A DNA stretch of 43,087 nucleotides from Fomitopsis serialis (Eukaryota > Basidiomycota > Agaricomycetes > Polyporales > Fomitopsidaceae). The translations under genes were made by a program, and so were the position numbers. Under the pieces are notes generated by a model. It was not told where the DNA came from and did no database searches. It saw only the letters and a program-made list of their open reading frames with translations. The stretch lies in contig NW_025955297.1 in the NCBI RefSeq assembly GCF_022376445.1, positions 1 through 43,087 of the forward strand, given 5' to 3'. Shown here one piece after another: positions 31,557 through 40,954 of this stretch. Every line of letters starts with the position of its first letter. Positions within the stretch are counted from its first letter, which is position 1.

Positions 31557-34500
31557 ATGACGATGCATAAGAGTGACGCTCTGTCTGTGATAGTACTGTA
31601 TCAACTCCCTCTTGAGAAACCATACAAACTCTATTCTGCTGTGTTGCACCGCGACATGCAACTCACTGATACTGAGGCCCAAGAGCTTCTGGAGCTTCTT
31701 GTCACAGCACCTGCACTGAGCGATACATTGTCTGCCTTACTGGCACGTTTACAAGACGTCTATCTTCCGTACACTAGCAATTGCACCTCTCAATCTATCG
31801 AAGTACCTCTCCCTCAAGACAAGCATGGCCTTGACGATCAAGCATCCCATGAAGGGAGTGATGCACCTGGAATTGCGACAGGCGTTACAGAGCGTGAGGT
31901 TTCTGTTGTCGACTCACTGTTCTTGCTTACACTGAAGACCAGACACAGACGTAGACGCAGACGTAGACATAGACGCAGACGTAGACTTCCCAATGTTGTC
32001 GAACACTGCCAGTGACTATCATAACGAAGCTGTGTCAGATAACTCGACAGGTGAGTCCTATTAAGAACAATTCTTGCATCTGATACCTAATCGTTCTCAG
32101 GGAACTTGGGCCCTATGCGTTCTCGGCGTCGATGTGCCCCTAAGTACACGCCTTGCCCAGTTCCAGGGAAAGATCGCGGAACCACTTCAAATGACGCAAA
32201 TGTAGCCTTATGGCCCTTACCTCCCTGTCCTCGCGGAGGCATCGATTTCATTTGTGCCCCAGCAGGATCAGCGGAGGCTTCCTGGGAGGCGAGGATCGAT
32301 GCGCAGTTCCAAGCGGCACGACCAGCAACTACCAATTTCATTGTTGGTCTCGCAGCAAACTTGGACACAAACCAAGTCCTGGCTACGTCTCATTCGATCG
32401 CGTCGCGTTGTGTTGCCGAGGCCAGCATGTCGGAAGGGAATCGTCTTCCTTCTGAATCTCTGGCCAGCTTGGTGCAACACTGCGCAGCACTTGAACGCAA
32501 AGGAGCGGCACACGATTTCATGTCCATGGTTGCACTTATACAACTGGTGTATAAGTGCGCAAGGTATATCAGTTTCTTTACTCACCGATGATTGTTTCCT
32601 AACTGCTAAGGTTCAGTATTTCCGAGCCAGGCAAAGTCAACGTTGCGAGAATATGGAGGGTTCACATATCAAAAATAGTGGATCCTCCTCCCAAACGCAC
32701 CTTCCAATCGTGGTACACGTTGGGCACTCGGTTCGCGAAGGTAGCTGAAGGAGGTCAGTCGTTTCGTCGTCAATATACAATGCACCTCACAGCCTCTGTA
32801 GGATCCATTTATGCTCTGATGCTGATTGCAATCAGAGGTTTGCGTGTACGTCTTGCAGAAGCTGAGGGTGTCGTTGGCGATGAGATAGGCAACATTCTGA
32901 AAAGGCCAAATACGAGTGAGTATACGTCTCTGGGCCTCTTGCACATCAGTACTTACTATCCCATACAGAGACACAAGCAGGACGAGCGGTACTGAACACT
33001 CTCATACCCTTGGTGGCTCTGCTGAGGGTGGAGTGTCCGTTGCGCCTTGCGGACTTGTTTGGTTCAAATAACGTTATCTCACAAGGAGTTTCGGCGTACT
33101 CGCGTTGTGGTGATCTTGACAGCTCAGATGCGTTCTTCAAGGGTATTGCATCCAAGTACGTAGTTGATTTCCTTATCTAATGTCTGCTAGCCTGAGTTGA
33201 GTGATCTGTAGCTCGTTTGCCCTCCTGCCTCGAGATACTGTTGCATGGGCGCCTTGCAGTAGCATCGTCGAAATTTACCCAAGCTCTATCGCATTTGAAG
33301 GTCCCGCCACTGAAGCGTCTCAGGAAGTGTCTCAGGAAGCTTCTGGGGTCTTTGATTCAAGAGAATTGTCGCCGTTGTCGCCGTTGACACCAATCTCACA
33401 ACTTTGTGAACTGGAAATGGAACAGCCTGACTCAAGTGCATCTAGTACCTGCACAGTGATCAAGACGTCATACGACATTCTTCATGAGCGCAATCGACGC
33501 TTCTCCGCGTCCAGGGACAGGCAGAAAAACACTGTTTGGACGGAGCAGAGACGTCTGCTAGCAGGACAAGCCAGTACTCCCGCGACTCGTCAAGCGCTAG
33601 AGCTAGATGTAAGTGCCTGATCGCTGTAACGATTCGTACAGAAGCTAATGCATTGCAAAACTGTAGCTGCAGAACATGTACTGTGATGGCTGTAGATCGG
33701 ACTACAAGCACTACGTCAAAATAGGACCGAATACGTTCGAGTGAGTGTGACCCTGCTGTAGTTTCAAGTCATGGAACTTACGCCTTGGTAGAGATATTCT
33801 GATTCTGGAGGATATTCGCTCAGATGCGATTGCCGGCATATGCACTTCCATGCCAAACAACATGCGCGAGCACCTGACCGACCGTCTCACAGCCTGTTTT
33901 CCTTTCGACCCATTGAAGACGATTAGCACCGCATCATCAATCGGCGACATAACATTTGAAGTATTGCACTTCTCGTGGTATAATCGCCATTGTACACAGG
34001 TAGGTATTGAATCCTAGCTTTTCACGCTAGAAGCATTTTTGATCGCCATTCCAGGGCAACACTGCCCCTACAGATGTGCCTCCATTTATGCTCGGTCGAC
34101 CCAATGGACTAAGAGTCAACTACGCACAAATGTTACCGTACACATCCAAGGATATGCGGGAACACGAAGACATATATTGCTCATTGAGAAATGTCCTTGG
34201 CGACGTCTTTGAGTGGCTTGATTCCAAGGTGAACTACTACTACATAATAATAGTCAAACATTCGCAGCTAAATGGTTGATTGTAGCTAGCAGCAATGTTC
34301 CCGAACTTCTACGTCAGACTGGAGCAGTTCGCGGAAATATTACCGGGCAACAGCGCGCCCTTGTCCGCTCCATTCCTCGGTCTCGTGGTGAATTTAAACG
34401 TCGTCACCCAAGCACACCGAGACAGCAAAGACTACGATATGTGTCTTGTGCTCGCGGTAGGAGACTTCGACGGTGGGGAGCTCTGCCTCGATGAACCAGG

Positions 34501-34678
34501 CATTGTGCTCCCTCTCTCCTGTGGAGATTTCGTTGTTTTTCCCTCATGTCGCATCACTCACTTCAACCTCCACTACGAGGGACGTCGAGCCTCTATTGTT
34601 TTACATACAGACAAGGAGATCACTAAATGGTACGATGGTGATCGTAACGGCTGGGCTAACAACGAATCATTTAACTAG
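31557..34678 (+). CDS. TET/JBP-family 2-oxoglutarate/Fe(II) DNA-base dioxygenase, 11 exons, 866 aa
   Basis: Predicted exons: 31557-31893, 31949-32050, 32101-32563, 32611-32753, 32793-32915, 32969-33155, 33212-33608, 33667-33740, 33792-33999, 34055-34228 and 34286-34678. All introns are GT-AG of 39-61 nt, and the total is a multiple of three with no stop. The N-terminal half is helical (SLASLVQHCAALERKGAAHD, FMSMVALIQLVYKCAR, RIWRVHISKIVDPPPKRTFQ, ASVGSIYALMLIAI). The C-terminal core begins near IGDITFEVLHFSWYNRH. NLNVVTQAHRDSKDYD carries the HxD metal ligands (H780, D782), followed by GDFDGGELCLDEPG. RITHFN provides the distal His (H828), and EGRRASIV the 2OG-binding Arg (837). Family members oxidise 5-methylcytosine; basidiomycete copies are amplified with transposons. 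All ligands are present, so activity is plausible. The start could instead be the ATG at about 31653. Confidence 0.9.
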
Positions 34679-34908
34679 TGTATCAGTAATGTAATCTGTT
34701 CTAATCGAAGCAGTTCTACTCGAAGAAATCCTACTCGAAGAACCCTCATAAGTAAGTCTTAGAACCTGAGTCTCGAAGAGCCCTCAAGTTGATCGGATTC
34801 GATAACGCGAACTCCGCGAGTACGGCGGTCTTCGGAAACTGCGAAATCTCGCGCCGGGCACTGTGCGCTCACCTTCCTACAACCCTCTGCATTCTCCAAG
34901 CCCTCAAG
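34679..34908. other. Short intergenic region with CTCGAAG repeats
   Basis: 230 bp between TET/JBP and the DUF6532-type gene. Several copies of TACTCGAAG/TCTCGAAGA occur at 34715-34790. They might be transcription factor or transposase binding sites, but nothing shows this. Confidence 0.35.
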
Positions 34909-37900
34909 ATGGCATCGCGAACTCGCTCAGCGACCAAAAAGCAAGCCCCAGGACATCGCCAAACATCGCAAGCAGCAACAAGCGCCGGTCAGAAGGGACG
35001 CGCGAGACGTCAAAATACTAGCGTGTCGCCTGCCAGTGAGAGCGACGTTGCCAACGTCGACACAAGCGGTCTGTCCCAGTCCGATGCAAAGGCCTTAGCG
35101 AGACTCCTCAAGAAAGCGAAGGTTGCGAAGGAAGCTGAGGCTGAGTCCCATGTAAAGAGTGAGTGCCAGTACGTATGTCATCGGACAAGAACTCTCACAC
35201 TTACGAGCAATCCCCAACCCTAGACACTCGCAAGAGGGTGGTCGATATGATGAGGGATGAGGAGAGTGAAGACGAGCTGAAGCACACCAAGAAGAAGAAG
35301 AAGAAGACTGGCGACAGAGACTACGATGGCGATGCGGATGCGGACGACGGCGATGCGGATGCGGACGACGGCGATGCGGATGCGGACGACGGCGATGCGG
35401 ATGCGGGCGATGGCGCTGTGGAGACGAAGGGCAGCGTAGGAGAGGACGATGAGCTGGAAGTTGAGGAGACTCGCGTTGATGAGCATAGGAGGAATCAGGG
35501 GAATCAGGAGAAGGAAATTCGGTCGCGACGTACGTTGTGCACAGCAGTGATATTTGTTGCTGACCTGACCACACCTCAGCCAAGCCGAGGCCAGCGTATA
35601 AGGGAGCTCCATCGCTCCCCCGAAAACCAGCCCATCTTGACAAGGAGGAGGCCAGTGTAGCGAAGTCACTTGGTGCGTAGAGTAGTACCGCGCTGTCATG
35701 GACACACTGATAAGTTGGGATATTATAGGTGCTACGACGTCTTCGAGGGGCAAGAGTAAAGCTTCGCGTGTCAATGAAGACTCTGGAGACGATGGTGAAG
35801 AAGGTGAACAGGTTGTCCGGAATATCAAGAAGTCCACTGGCAAGAGTAAAGCCTCGCGTGTCAATGAAGACCCCGGAGACGATGGCGGCGACGGTGAACA
35901 GGTCATTCGGAATATCAAGAAGTCAACTGGCTCCTCGTCTTCTGCGAAGAAGGTAGCACCGGTCAATCCGCCATCTCCGTCACAGGCCAAGCGCAAGGTA
36001 TATATTGACGTGCCGATTGTGGCGAAGGTAAGTGAATCTCTGTTAGATTTGCTTAGTGCTAACCTCCCCTTGCTCAGTCGCCAGTGCGTGGAACAACCTC
36101 GAGGTCAGCCAACGACAAGGACAAGCCGAAGAAGAAGGCAAATCGATTCCAGAACGCCAGCGGCAGCGACAGCGACAAGGACACCCACAAGAGCTCCGAG
36201 GATGCAAGCGATGACGACGACGACGACGACGAGTATGCAGGGAGTGATGGTGGCAAAGGGAGTGACGAAGGAGGCGAAGATGTGGATGAGATCGAAGATG
36301 AAGATGATGACGATGGTGTAGTGGTGAGCCATCATCTTCTGGTACTTGGTTTGTAGCTCAGAGTACAGGTCTTGGCCGAGCCTGAGGGCAAGGCTAAGCA
36401 GAAGCGCTCCAAGGGTAGTCGAGGGCGCAGAGAACGAGCGAAGATAACCAACCTGCCCATCGCAGTCAGGCCCCTTGTCACAGCATCGCAAAACTGCCTT
36501 CGCCTGCGAATCGCGCTCAAGACCGCGTGGACAGCGGAATCCTCAGTGAAAAGCGGACGACTTCCGAAACGAGATGCCTTAATCCATGACAGCTTGCAGG
36601 ATGCCCACGAGATACGGGATAAGGACGGCAAGCGCATCAAGGCATTGAAGACTGCTTTCCGATTGATCAACGGTCCCAAGGACGAAGAGAAGAAGAGTGC
36701 GAAGAAGCGAACTGAGAAGGAGGAGAGGGAAGAGAGAGAGCGTCTGGCATTGCAGCAGGATGTCTTCACTGTGGTGAGTGTGTTATTCATGCGCAAGGGC
36801 TGGGACTCTGATTGTGTGTAGGTCTGGGCGTCCGCATCGCAGTTCCGAAATGAACTGAAGAAGAAAGCCAAGGTCGTTGTCGACCAGATGTACGGCTTGC
36901 TGGGTTTGAGTCCTGAGCAGCGAAGGGGAGTTGCTGTATGGCTTCTTAGAACGCACGCTACGGACGTCCTGGAGGGGGGTTCGCGAAACATACCGAACTT
37001 CGTCTTCAGCGACATAGACATCGTCTTCGACGAGCACAAGCGATTGGACGTGAAGGTGAGTGAGTTCCCTAATGCATATCAAGAAAAAACTCTGATCTGT
37101 GACAGGCTACTACGTTCAACCAGGATGAGCCCTTTCGCCACGGGGCTATAGCTGAGCTGGTCTACCAACACTGGGCGTTGGGAGCGCGTCCGGACGCTAA
37201 CTTGCACGCGGCGATGGACGAGTTTCGCAAGGTCCCGGACAACCTTATTGCCGTCGTCTGCAATGCTGTGAGCAGCCATATTCTAATCACATCGCGTGGT
37301 TAATCATTGCAGCAGATCGAGAGTGCTTTGACGGACGTTGTGACTAATGGCCAGAACTTCTTCACTAACAAGCTGTTCGCCGCGAAGTGAGTTGCGATGT
37401 GCTGTTATTGGGGTGTTGTACTGACTCATAGCAGGTGGGATGGCCTGATGGTGATCCTTTCGACGCTCAAGGAAGAAGCGCCTGAGCACTACAAGGAGAC
37501 TAAGTCGATTATCTGGGCTCAGATCTCGTAAGTTAGTACATGAGCAGCTCATATGCAGGAACTCACTATCTATCTACAGCGTTCGCCTCAAAGCAACCAC
37601 CGTGGAAGACGACACGTCTGATAACGCGAAGGCTCGAGCTTCCTCAAGATCGATCGTTTGCGTGCCAAGGTCGGCAAATCGTCTCCTGTACAAGAGAGGG
37701 GGAGAGCGACCTCCATCAGTACGACACAGGCAGCGAGCGCGAGCGCGAGCACGGTCGTGAGGCAGGCGTCAAGCCCGAGGAAGTCTGGAGGATCTGGAAA
37801 GCCTCCGTCAAAGCCTTCGTCAAAGCCATTGTCATCATCCAAGACGGCCAGTGGCAAGACAGCGAAGTCTGCCGCCAATCATGATGTGGACGTTGACATG

Positions 37901-38097
37901 GACGGCGAAGGCGAACTCGATGGCGACGGCGAACGCGTTCAGGGGCGCCAGAGGCTTCTGGTAGCAAGGTCATGGAGCGTCCAAATGAAGAGGAGCACGT
38001 CGTCGATGAGACCGTGGGTCCCCAAAGTCAAGGTACGTATTCTAGTTTGCTGCACAGAATATATATTTGAATCATTTTCACAGGGACGAATGTCTGA
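34909..38097 (+). CDS. DUF6532-type protein of the composite transposon (two late frame breaks)
   Basis: Start ATG 34909 (MASRTRSATKKQ). Introns include 35159-35223, 35530-35579, 35673-35728, 36028-36077, about 36324-36369, about 36775-36822 and several more to 37580. A long charged N-terminal half holds GDADADD repeats and two copies of a ~30-residue unit. The C-terminal globular part matches the DUF6532 pattern: ASASQFRNELKKKAKVVV, a FVFSD segment, PFRHGAIAELVYQHWALGAR, FRKVPDNLIAVVCNAIESAL and KLFAAKWDGLMVIL. The frame shifts back by one base near 37630 and again near 37940, after the conserved domain, so only the disordered tail (LKIDRLRAKVGKSSP, then VMERPNEEEHVVDETVGPQ) is affected. Function unknown. 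A homolog sits at the end of another element at 40.95 kb, suggesting a transposon-borne role. Confidence 0.7.
35331..35414 (+). repeat. 21-bp coding tandem repeat (GDADADD)
   Basis: Four copies of a 21-bp unit GATGCGGATGCGGACGACGGC lie in the N-terminal exon of the DUF6532-type gene, the last with two changes. In frame they encode Asp/Ala repeats, giving an acidic low-complexity segment. Confidence 0.85.
35750..35930 (+). repeat. ~90-bp coding duplication in the DUF6532-type gene
   Basis: GGCAAGAGTAAAGC(T/C)TCGCG starts two adjacent units, at about 35750 and 35839. Each encodes GKSKASRVNED-(S/P)-GDDG then EQV(V/I)RNIKKSTG. Nucleotide identity is about 90%, which points to a recent in-frame duplication. 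Confidence 0.8.
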
Positions 38098-38634
38098 ACG
38101 ACAGGCCACGATATCCAACGTGAGTACATTGACTGGCTGTGTGGTTAGCAGGCTGGCTAATGCTCAGTGAAAGGGAAACACATCATCATACGCAATATCA
38201 CCACATCTACTATCCCTTGGAATCGAACAATGTAGTAGTACGATTTTTCTTTGTTTGCTCAGGCTGTACTTGAATCGTCGTCCACATGTTGTGAATATGC
38301 TGTTGTTTGTTGTAACGATATGAATGAATGCTTAGCATGCTTGCCAATGACTAAAGTGAAATTCAATAACCACGTACTGAAGTAAATAAAGACCAATAGT
38401 ACTGGTGCAATAAAGACCAAAAGCAGGCTGAGACAGTGACTTCATATGAAGGAGGAAAGTAGTTGACGAAGGGGCAACTGGCACAATCTTTATTCATGGT
38501 CAAAGACATCCCAAGACTTCAATGCACTTATTGAGGGCATTGAAGATTTGGACTTGTCTCAAGCGCCTTTGGGTACTCAGATACACTTTGGTACCTCTAC
38601 AAGACCATTTAAGACATGTAGTTTTTTCCTGATG
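38098..38634. other. Right subterminal non-coding region and right terminal inverted repeat
   Basis: AT-richer non-coding sequence follows the DUF6532-type gene. It contains ATAAAGACCA(A)TAGTACTGGT and ATAAAGACCAAAAGCAGG as a short direct repeat (38385-38425). It ends with the inverted terminal repeat (38596-38634), complementary to CATCAGGAAAAAACTACATG. The end abuts coding sequence of the second Plavaka gene. Confidence 0.6.
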
Positions 38635-39475
38635 TTGGTGAGCAACACTACGAATAAGAGAAGAAAGATGTGTACTTCGGGCACCACCCGGTCACTATCC
38701 TGATAGGACGACTTGCTCGGGATAATCTGCAATGAACGGCCCGAGTTGATATATCACTCGTCGGAAGTGACCGTCGGGGCAGCATACAACGTTGTAGGTT
38801 TCCATATAAGGCCGCAGTGGCGACATGATGTGCGCTATTGACACGTGGTACAGCTGTTTGCGGAACGTTCGGAACTCATCAGTCTCGGCTTCGCCTCGTG
38901 CAGCTGTGGTGAAGTCAATGAGCTCGGATCTCCTTGCTTCGATGAAGGAAGCCTGTGGCAAAAAGACATACCTTTTGGTATCGCCAAGAAAGCGATCGGG
39001 ATATTTGCATCCTTGTGTGCACGTCTGACCGAGTTGTGGACATTGCCCACTGACATGTATAATGGATGGAACTCTGAATTGCCAGTTCCAACAGATACAG
39101 TCGTCTTGTCAGCGCCGAGGATCATCGGGGACAACATCGATCCATGGCTCTCCGGATCCTCCGCAATCTTCGTCTGTGAAGGGCATCATTGAGAGTAGAT
39201 ACACTTCGTAATACGCAGTACTCACTGCTTGTCTATACGCCCATTGCCCCGACATTGAGTTCGAGAAGCGTGTGATATTAGGGGCGCTGTACTCCTGATA
39301 AGGAGTCGTATCGAACCGGCCATTGAAGTCCTCGTTGCCGATCATGTTCCGAGCAACTTGTCGGGCATTGCGGCAGTGAACGACGTAGTCAGTGCGCTTC
39401 CACGACGGTGAGTCCTTGTCCACAGGCCCAGTGTAGCGAACTGTGAATGACTCCCACGGCGCGTTGACGCGACCG
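38635..39475 (-). pseudogene. Second Plavaka-family transposase, truncated at both ends
   Basis: The - strand encodes the conserved Plavaka region in order: PWESFTVRYTGPVDKDSPSW (about 39460), FDTTPYQEYSAP, SNSMSGQWAYRQA, then after a GTGAGT...CACAG intron KIAEDPESHGSM, ILGADKTTVSVGTGNSEFHP, MSVGNVHNSVRRAHKDA and FLAIPK. After a second intron it reads DEFRTFRKQLYH, CCPDGHFRRVIYQLGPFIAD and YPEQVV. A one-base deletion at about 38695 splits LSG from IVTGWCPK. The gene then meets the right end of the 13.8-kb element, and the remaining C-terminal part is not found. It belongs to a Plavaka subgroup different from the intact copy (GNVHNSVRRAH versus GNLPRALRRKP). It is the likely target of the later insertion. 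Confidence 0.8.
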
Positions 39476-40077
39476 AAAAGAACACAAAAGCCACACAAAA
39501 ACCCAACCGTGAGGTCGAGCAGTGGTATGCGAGGCCTCTGCGTCTATGAGATGTACGGGGGACTGTACAGTGGTCTAGGTAAGAAGGAGGAGGACGGACA
39601 AGACTCCGAACAACGTGGGAGAGCTTCGAAGATGTCGAAGACTGTTCGGAGACGAGGACTAAGCCTTGAAGGTAGGAGGGAGGGTTTCGACAGACGGGTC
39701 GAACGAACGGTGACAAGAAAGGCGAGCGACGGCAAGAGGAGAAGTGTAGAGCCTCTCGGGGCAACTACGAGCTGGCGAACGTACTGGCGAACTGACTGAC
39801 TGGCTTCGAACGTACTGACTGACTGGCTAACTTGCTGACTTCGAAAGTACTGGCTGACTGACGAACCTTGCCGGTGCGAGGTGAGATTGAGAGGGTAAGG
39901 GGGTCTCTGAGATTCGAAGGGAACAAATTCGAAGGGAACAAATCCCAGAGTATATACAGGAAAATACGGTCCGAAGACCAAGAGAGCCAAGAGAAATCCA
40001 AGAACTGAGGAATGAGAGTGATAAGGAAAATAGCCAATCGGAGACTGTCACAGCGCTCGACCCGGACCTACTAACAC
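39476..40077. other. Region without a supported gene; short CTGACTGACTGGC repeats
   Basis: Upstream of the Plavaka remnant there is no conserved transposase N-terminus. At 39785-39870 a degenerate array of (AC)TGACTGACTGGCT and TTCGAA(A/C)GTACTG occurs, and at 39912-39940 a tandem TTCGAAGGGAACAAA. This may be promoter or junction DNA. I see no gene. Confidence 0.4.
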
Positions 40078-40169
40078 ATGAGAGAACCCAACTCGGCCTT
40101 CCGCAAGTTCCGAATAACGGGCGACCGTCCCCGAACGGCGAAGGTCATAACCGGAGCCGGTGACAGTCC

Positions 40170-40545
40170 TCGAGGATATGAGACAGCCGCAGGAGTTCGC
40201 CTGACTTACACGAACATGCCGCACCTCGACCCAACTTCCGAAAGCGTATGCTGCCCGCTATTATCGCCTCCTAGAGGTCCTCAAGACCAAGGGACTTGTC
40301 GAACCGCGATACAATGCCAACAGTCCCGGAGAGTGGCTGGCTTGGGCCCACGGAGTCCGTTGGATGATTGTACGTGCCTCCGAACTTAGACTATCCTTCA
40401 AACCATCAAACCGACCTTTGAACAGTGCTTCTTGTTCGAGTCCCGTAGCCGGGTCATCCTGCTAGCGAACGATACACTTCCTGCTCCAAGGTCGTTCCCT
40501 GAGATCAACGAGTTGATGTGTTACCTCGACGAGGTCTTTCACCGC
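40170..40545 (+). pseudogene. Rearranged fragment of the retroelement WLAWAHG gene, now on the + strand
   Basis: The + strand encodes YAARYYRLLEVLKTKGLVEP, EWLAWAHGVRWMI, then after a probable intron (GTACGT...TTGAACAG, about 40372-40427) FLFESRSRVILLAND and INELMCYLDEVFHR. This matches the - strand gene at 15.4-16.2 kb, exon for exon. At about 40546 the sequence switches to the complement of the same gene's start region (MPADVPPNPSTIV on the - strand), so the two parts are in opposite orientation. It is a broken, inverted copy. It shows that the motif-containing two-exon structure is conserved. Confidence 0.6.
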
Positions 40546-40954
40546 GATGGCAACCACAATGGTCGAGGGGTTCGGGGGAACGTCGGCAGGCATCGAGGAC
40601 TTCAAAGACAGTGGGGCAGTGGATGGACAAGGAGAGCGGGCTTGCGGAAGGGGATCTACAGGTGCGGAAGGAGTAGGGGCAGAGGGGAACGGGTGCCAGC
40701 AAGGCAGGAACATGGGAATGGTGGCGGAAGGGGGCTTAGAGGACGGGGCGGGAGGAGGAGTTAGTTACCTACCACAACCTCTCAGGACTCCGTATCTAGG
40801 TTGCACCGGGCAATCTCAGGCTTCAGGTCTCGTCTCAGGCAGAAGTTCAGGCTAAGGAAGGTCGTCAAGGTTAGGCTCAGGCTCAGGAACAAGGAAGGTT
40901 CAGGCTTAGGACCGTCGGAAGGAAGATCATCGAGCCCAGTAGTAGGCTTAGGAA
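40546..40954 (+). repeat. LTR-like terminal segment of the retroelement, copy 2 (cut by an insertion)
   Basis: This matches 16,139-16,625 in the same orientation, including the start region of the antisense gene (MPADVPPNPSTIV on the - strand) and the LTR-like AGGCTCAGG-rich part. The match ends at GGCTTAGGAA, exactly where CATCAGGAAAAA begins at 40955, whereas copy 1 continues past that point. The break therefore marks the insertion site of the next element. Confidence 0.6.

Larger units (their letters stand above)
24857..38634. mobile_element. 13.8-kb composite Plavaka-type DNA transposon carrying a TET/JBP gene
   Basis: The left end reads CATCAGGAAAAACCTA and the right end is its inverted counterpart. 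After the shared CATCAGGAAAAA both continue with a common pattern, CTTAA-TGGTCTT, at the same offset (about 23-36 bp in). The segment contains four complete or near-complete genes: Plavaka transposase (-), a possible nuclease-fold protein (+), TET/JBP dioxygenase (+) and a DUF6532-type protein (+), with short intergenic gaps. The right end interrupts a second Plavaka transposase gene, which supports its being an insertion boundary. I see no convincing target-site duplication (flanks GGGTA and TTGGT). That all four genes move as one unit is inferred from the boundaries and a similar gene order at 40.95-43.1 kb. Confidence 0.65.

Noticed and set aside
31557..32015. Unspliced protein ending in an Arg/His-rich tail
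   Set aside because: Removing the GTGAGG...ACAG intron restores a frame that continues through ten further exons to a complete TET/JBP domain, so the Arg-rich tail is intron read-through.
24276..38634. Pairing the terminus at 24276 with the one at 38634
   Set aside because: The copy at 24857 shares more sequence with 38634 beyond the first 13 bases (CTTAA-TGGTCTT), so 24857-38634 is the better pair.
24708..38700. Joining the fragment at 24708-24856 to the Plavaka remnant at 38.6-39.5 kb as one gene split by insertion
   Set aside because: The region between the CPK motif and the C-terminus (several hundred residues) is missing, so a simple split does not explain it. The two may be different genes.
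39544..40051. Hydrophobic - strand frames (IFLITLIPQFLDFSWLSW type)
   Set aside because: They overlap simple repeats and each other in several frames, and have no recognisable domain or gene context.
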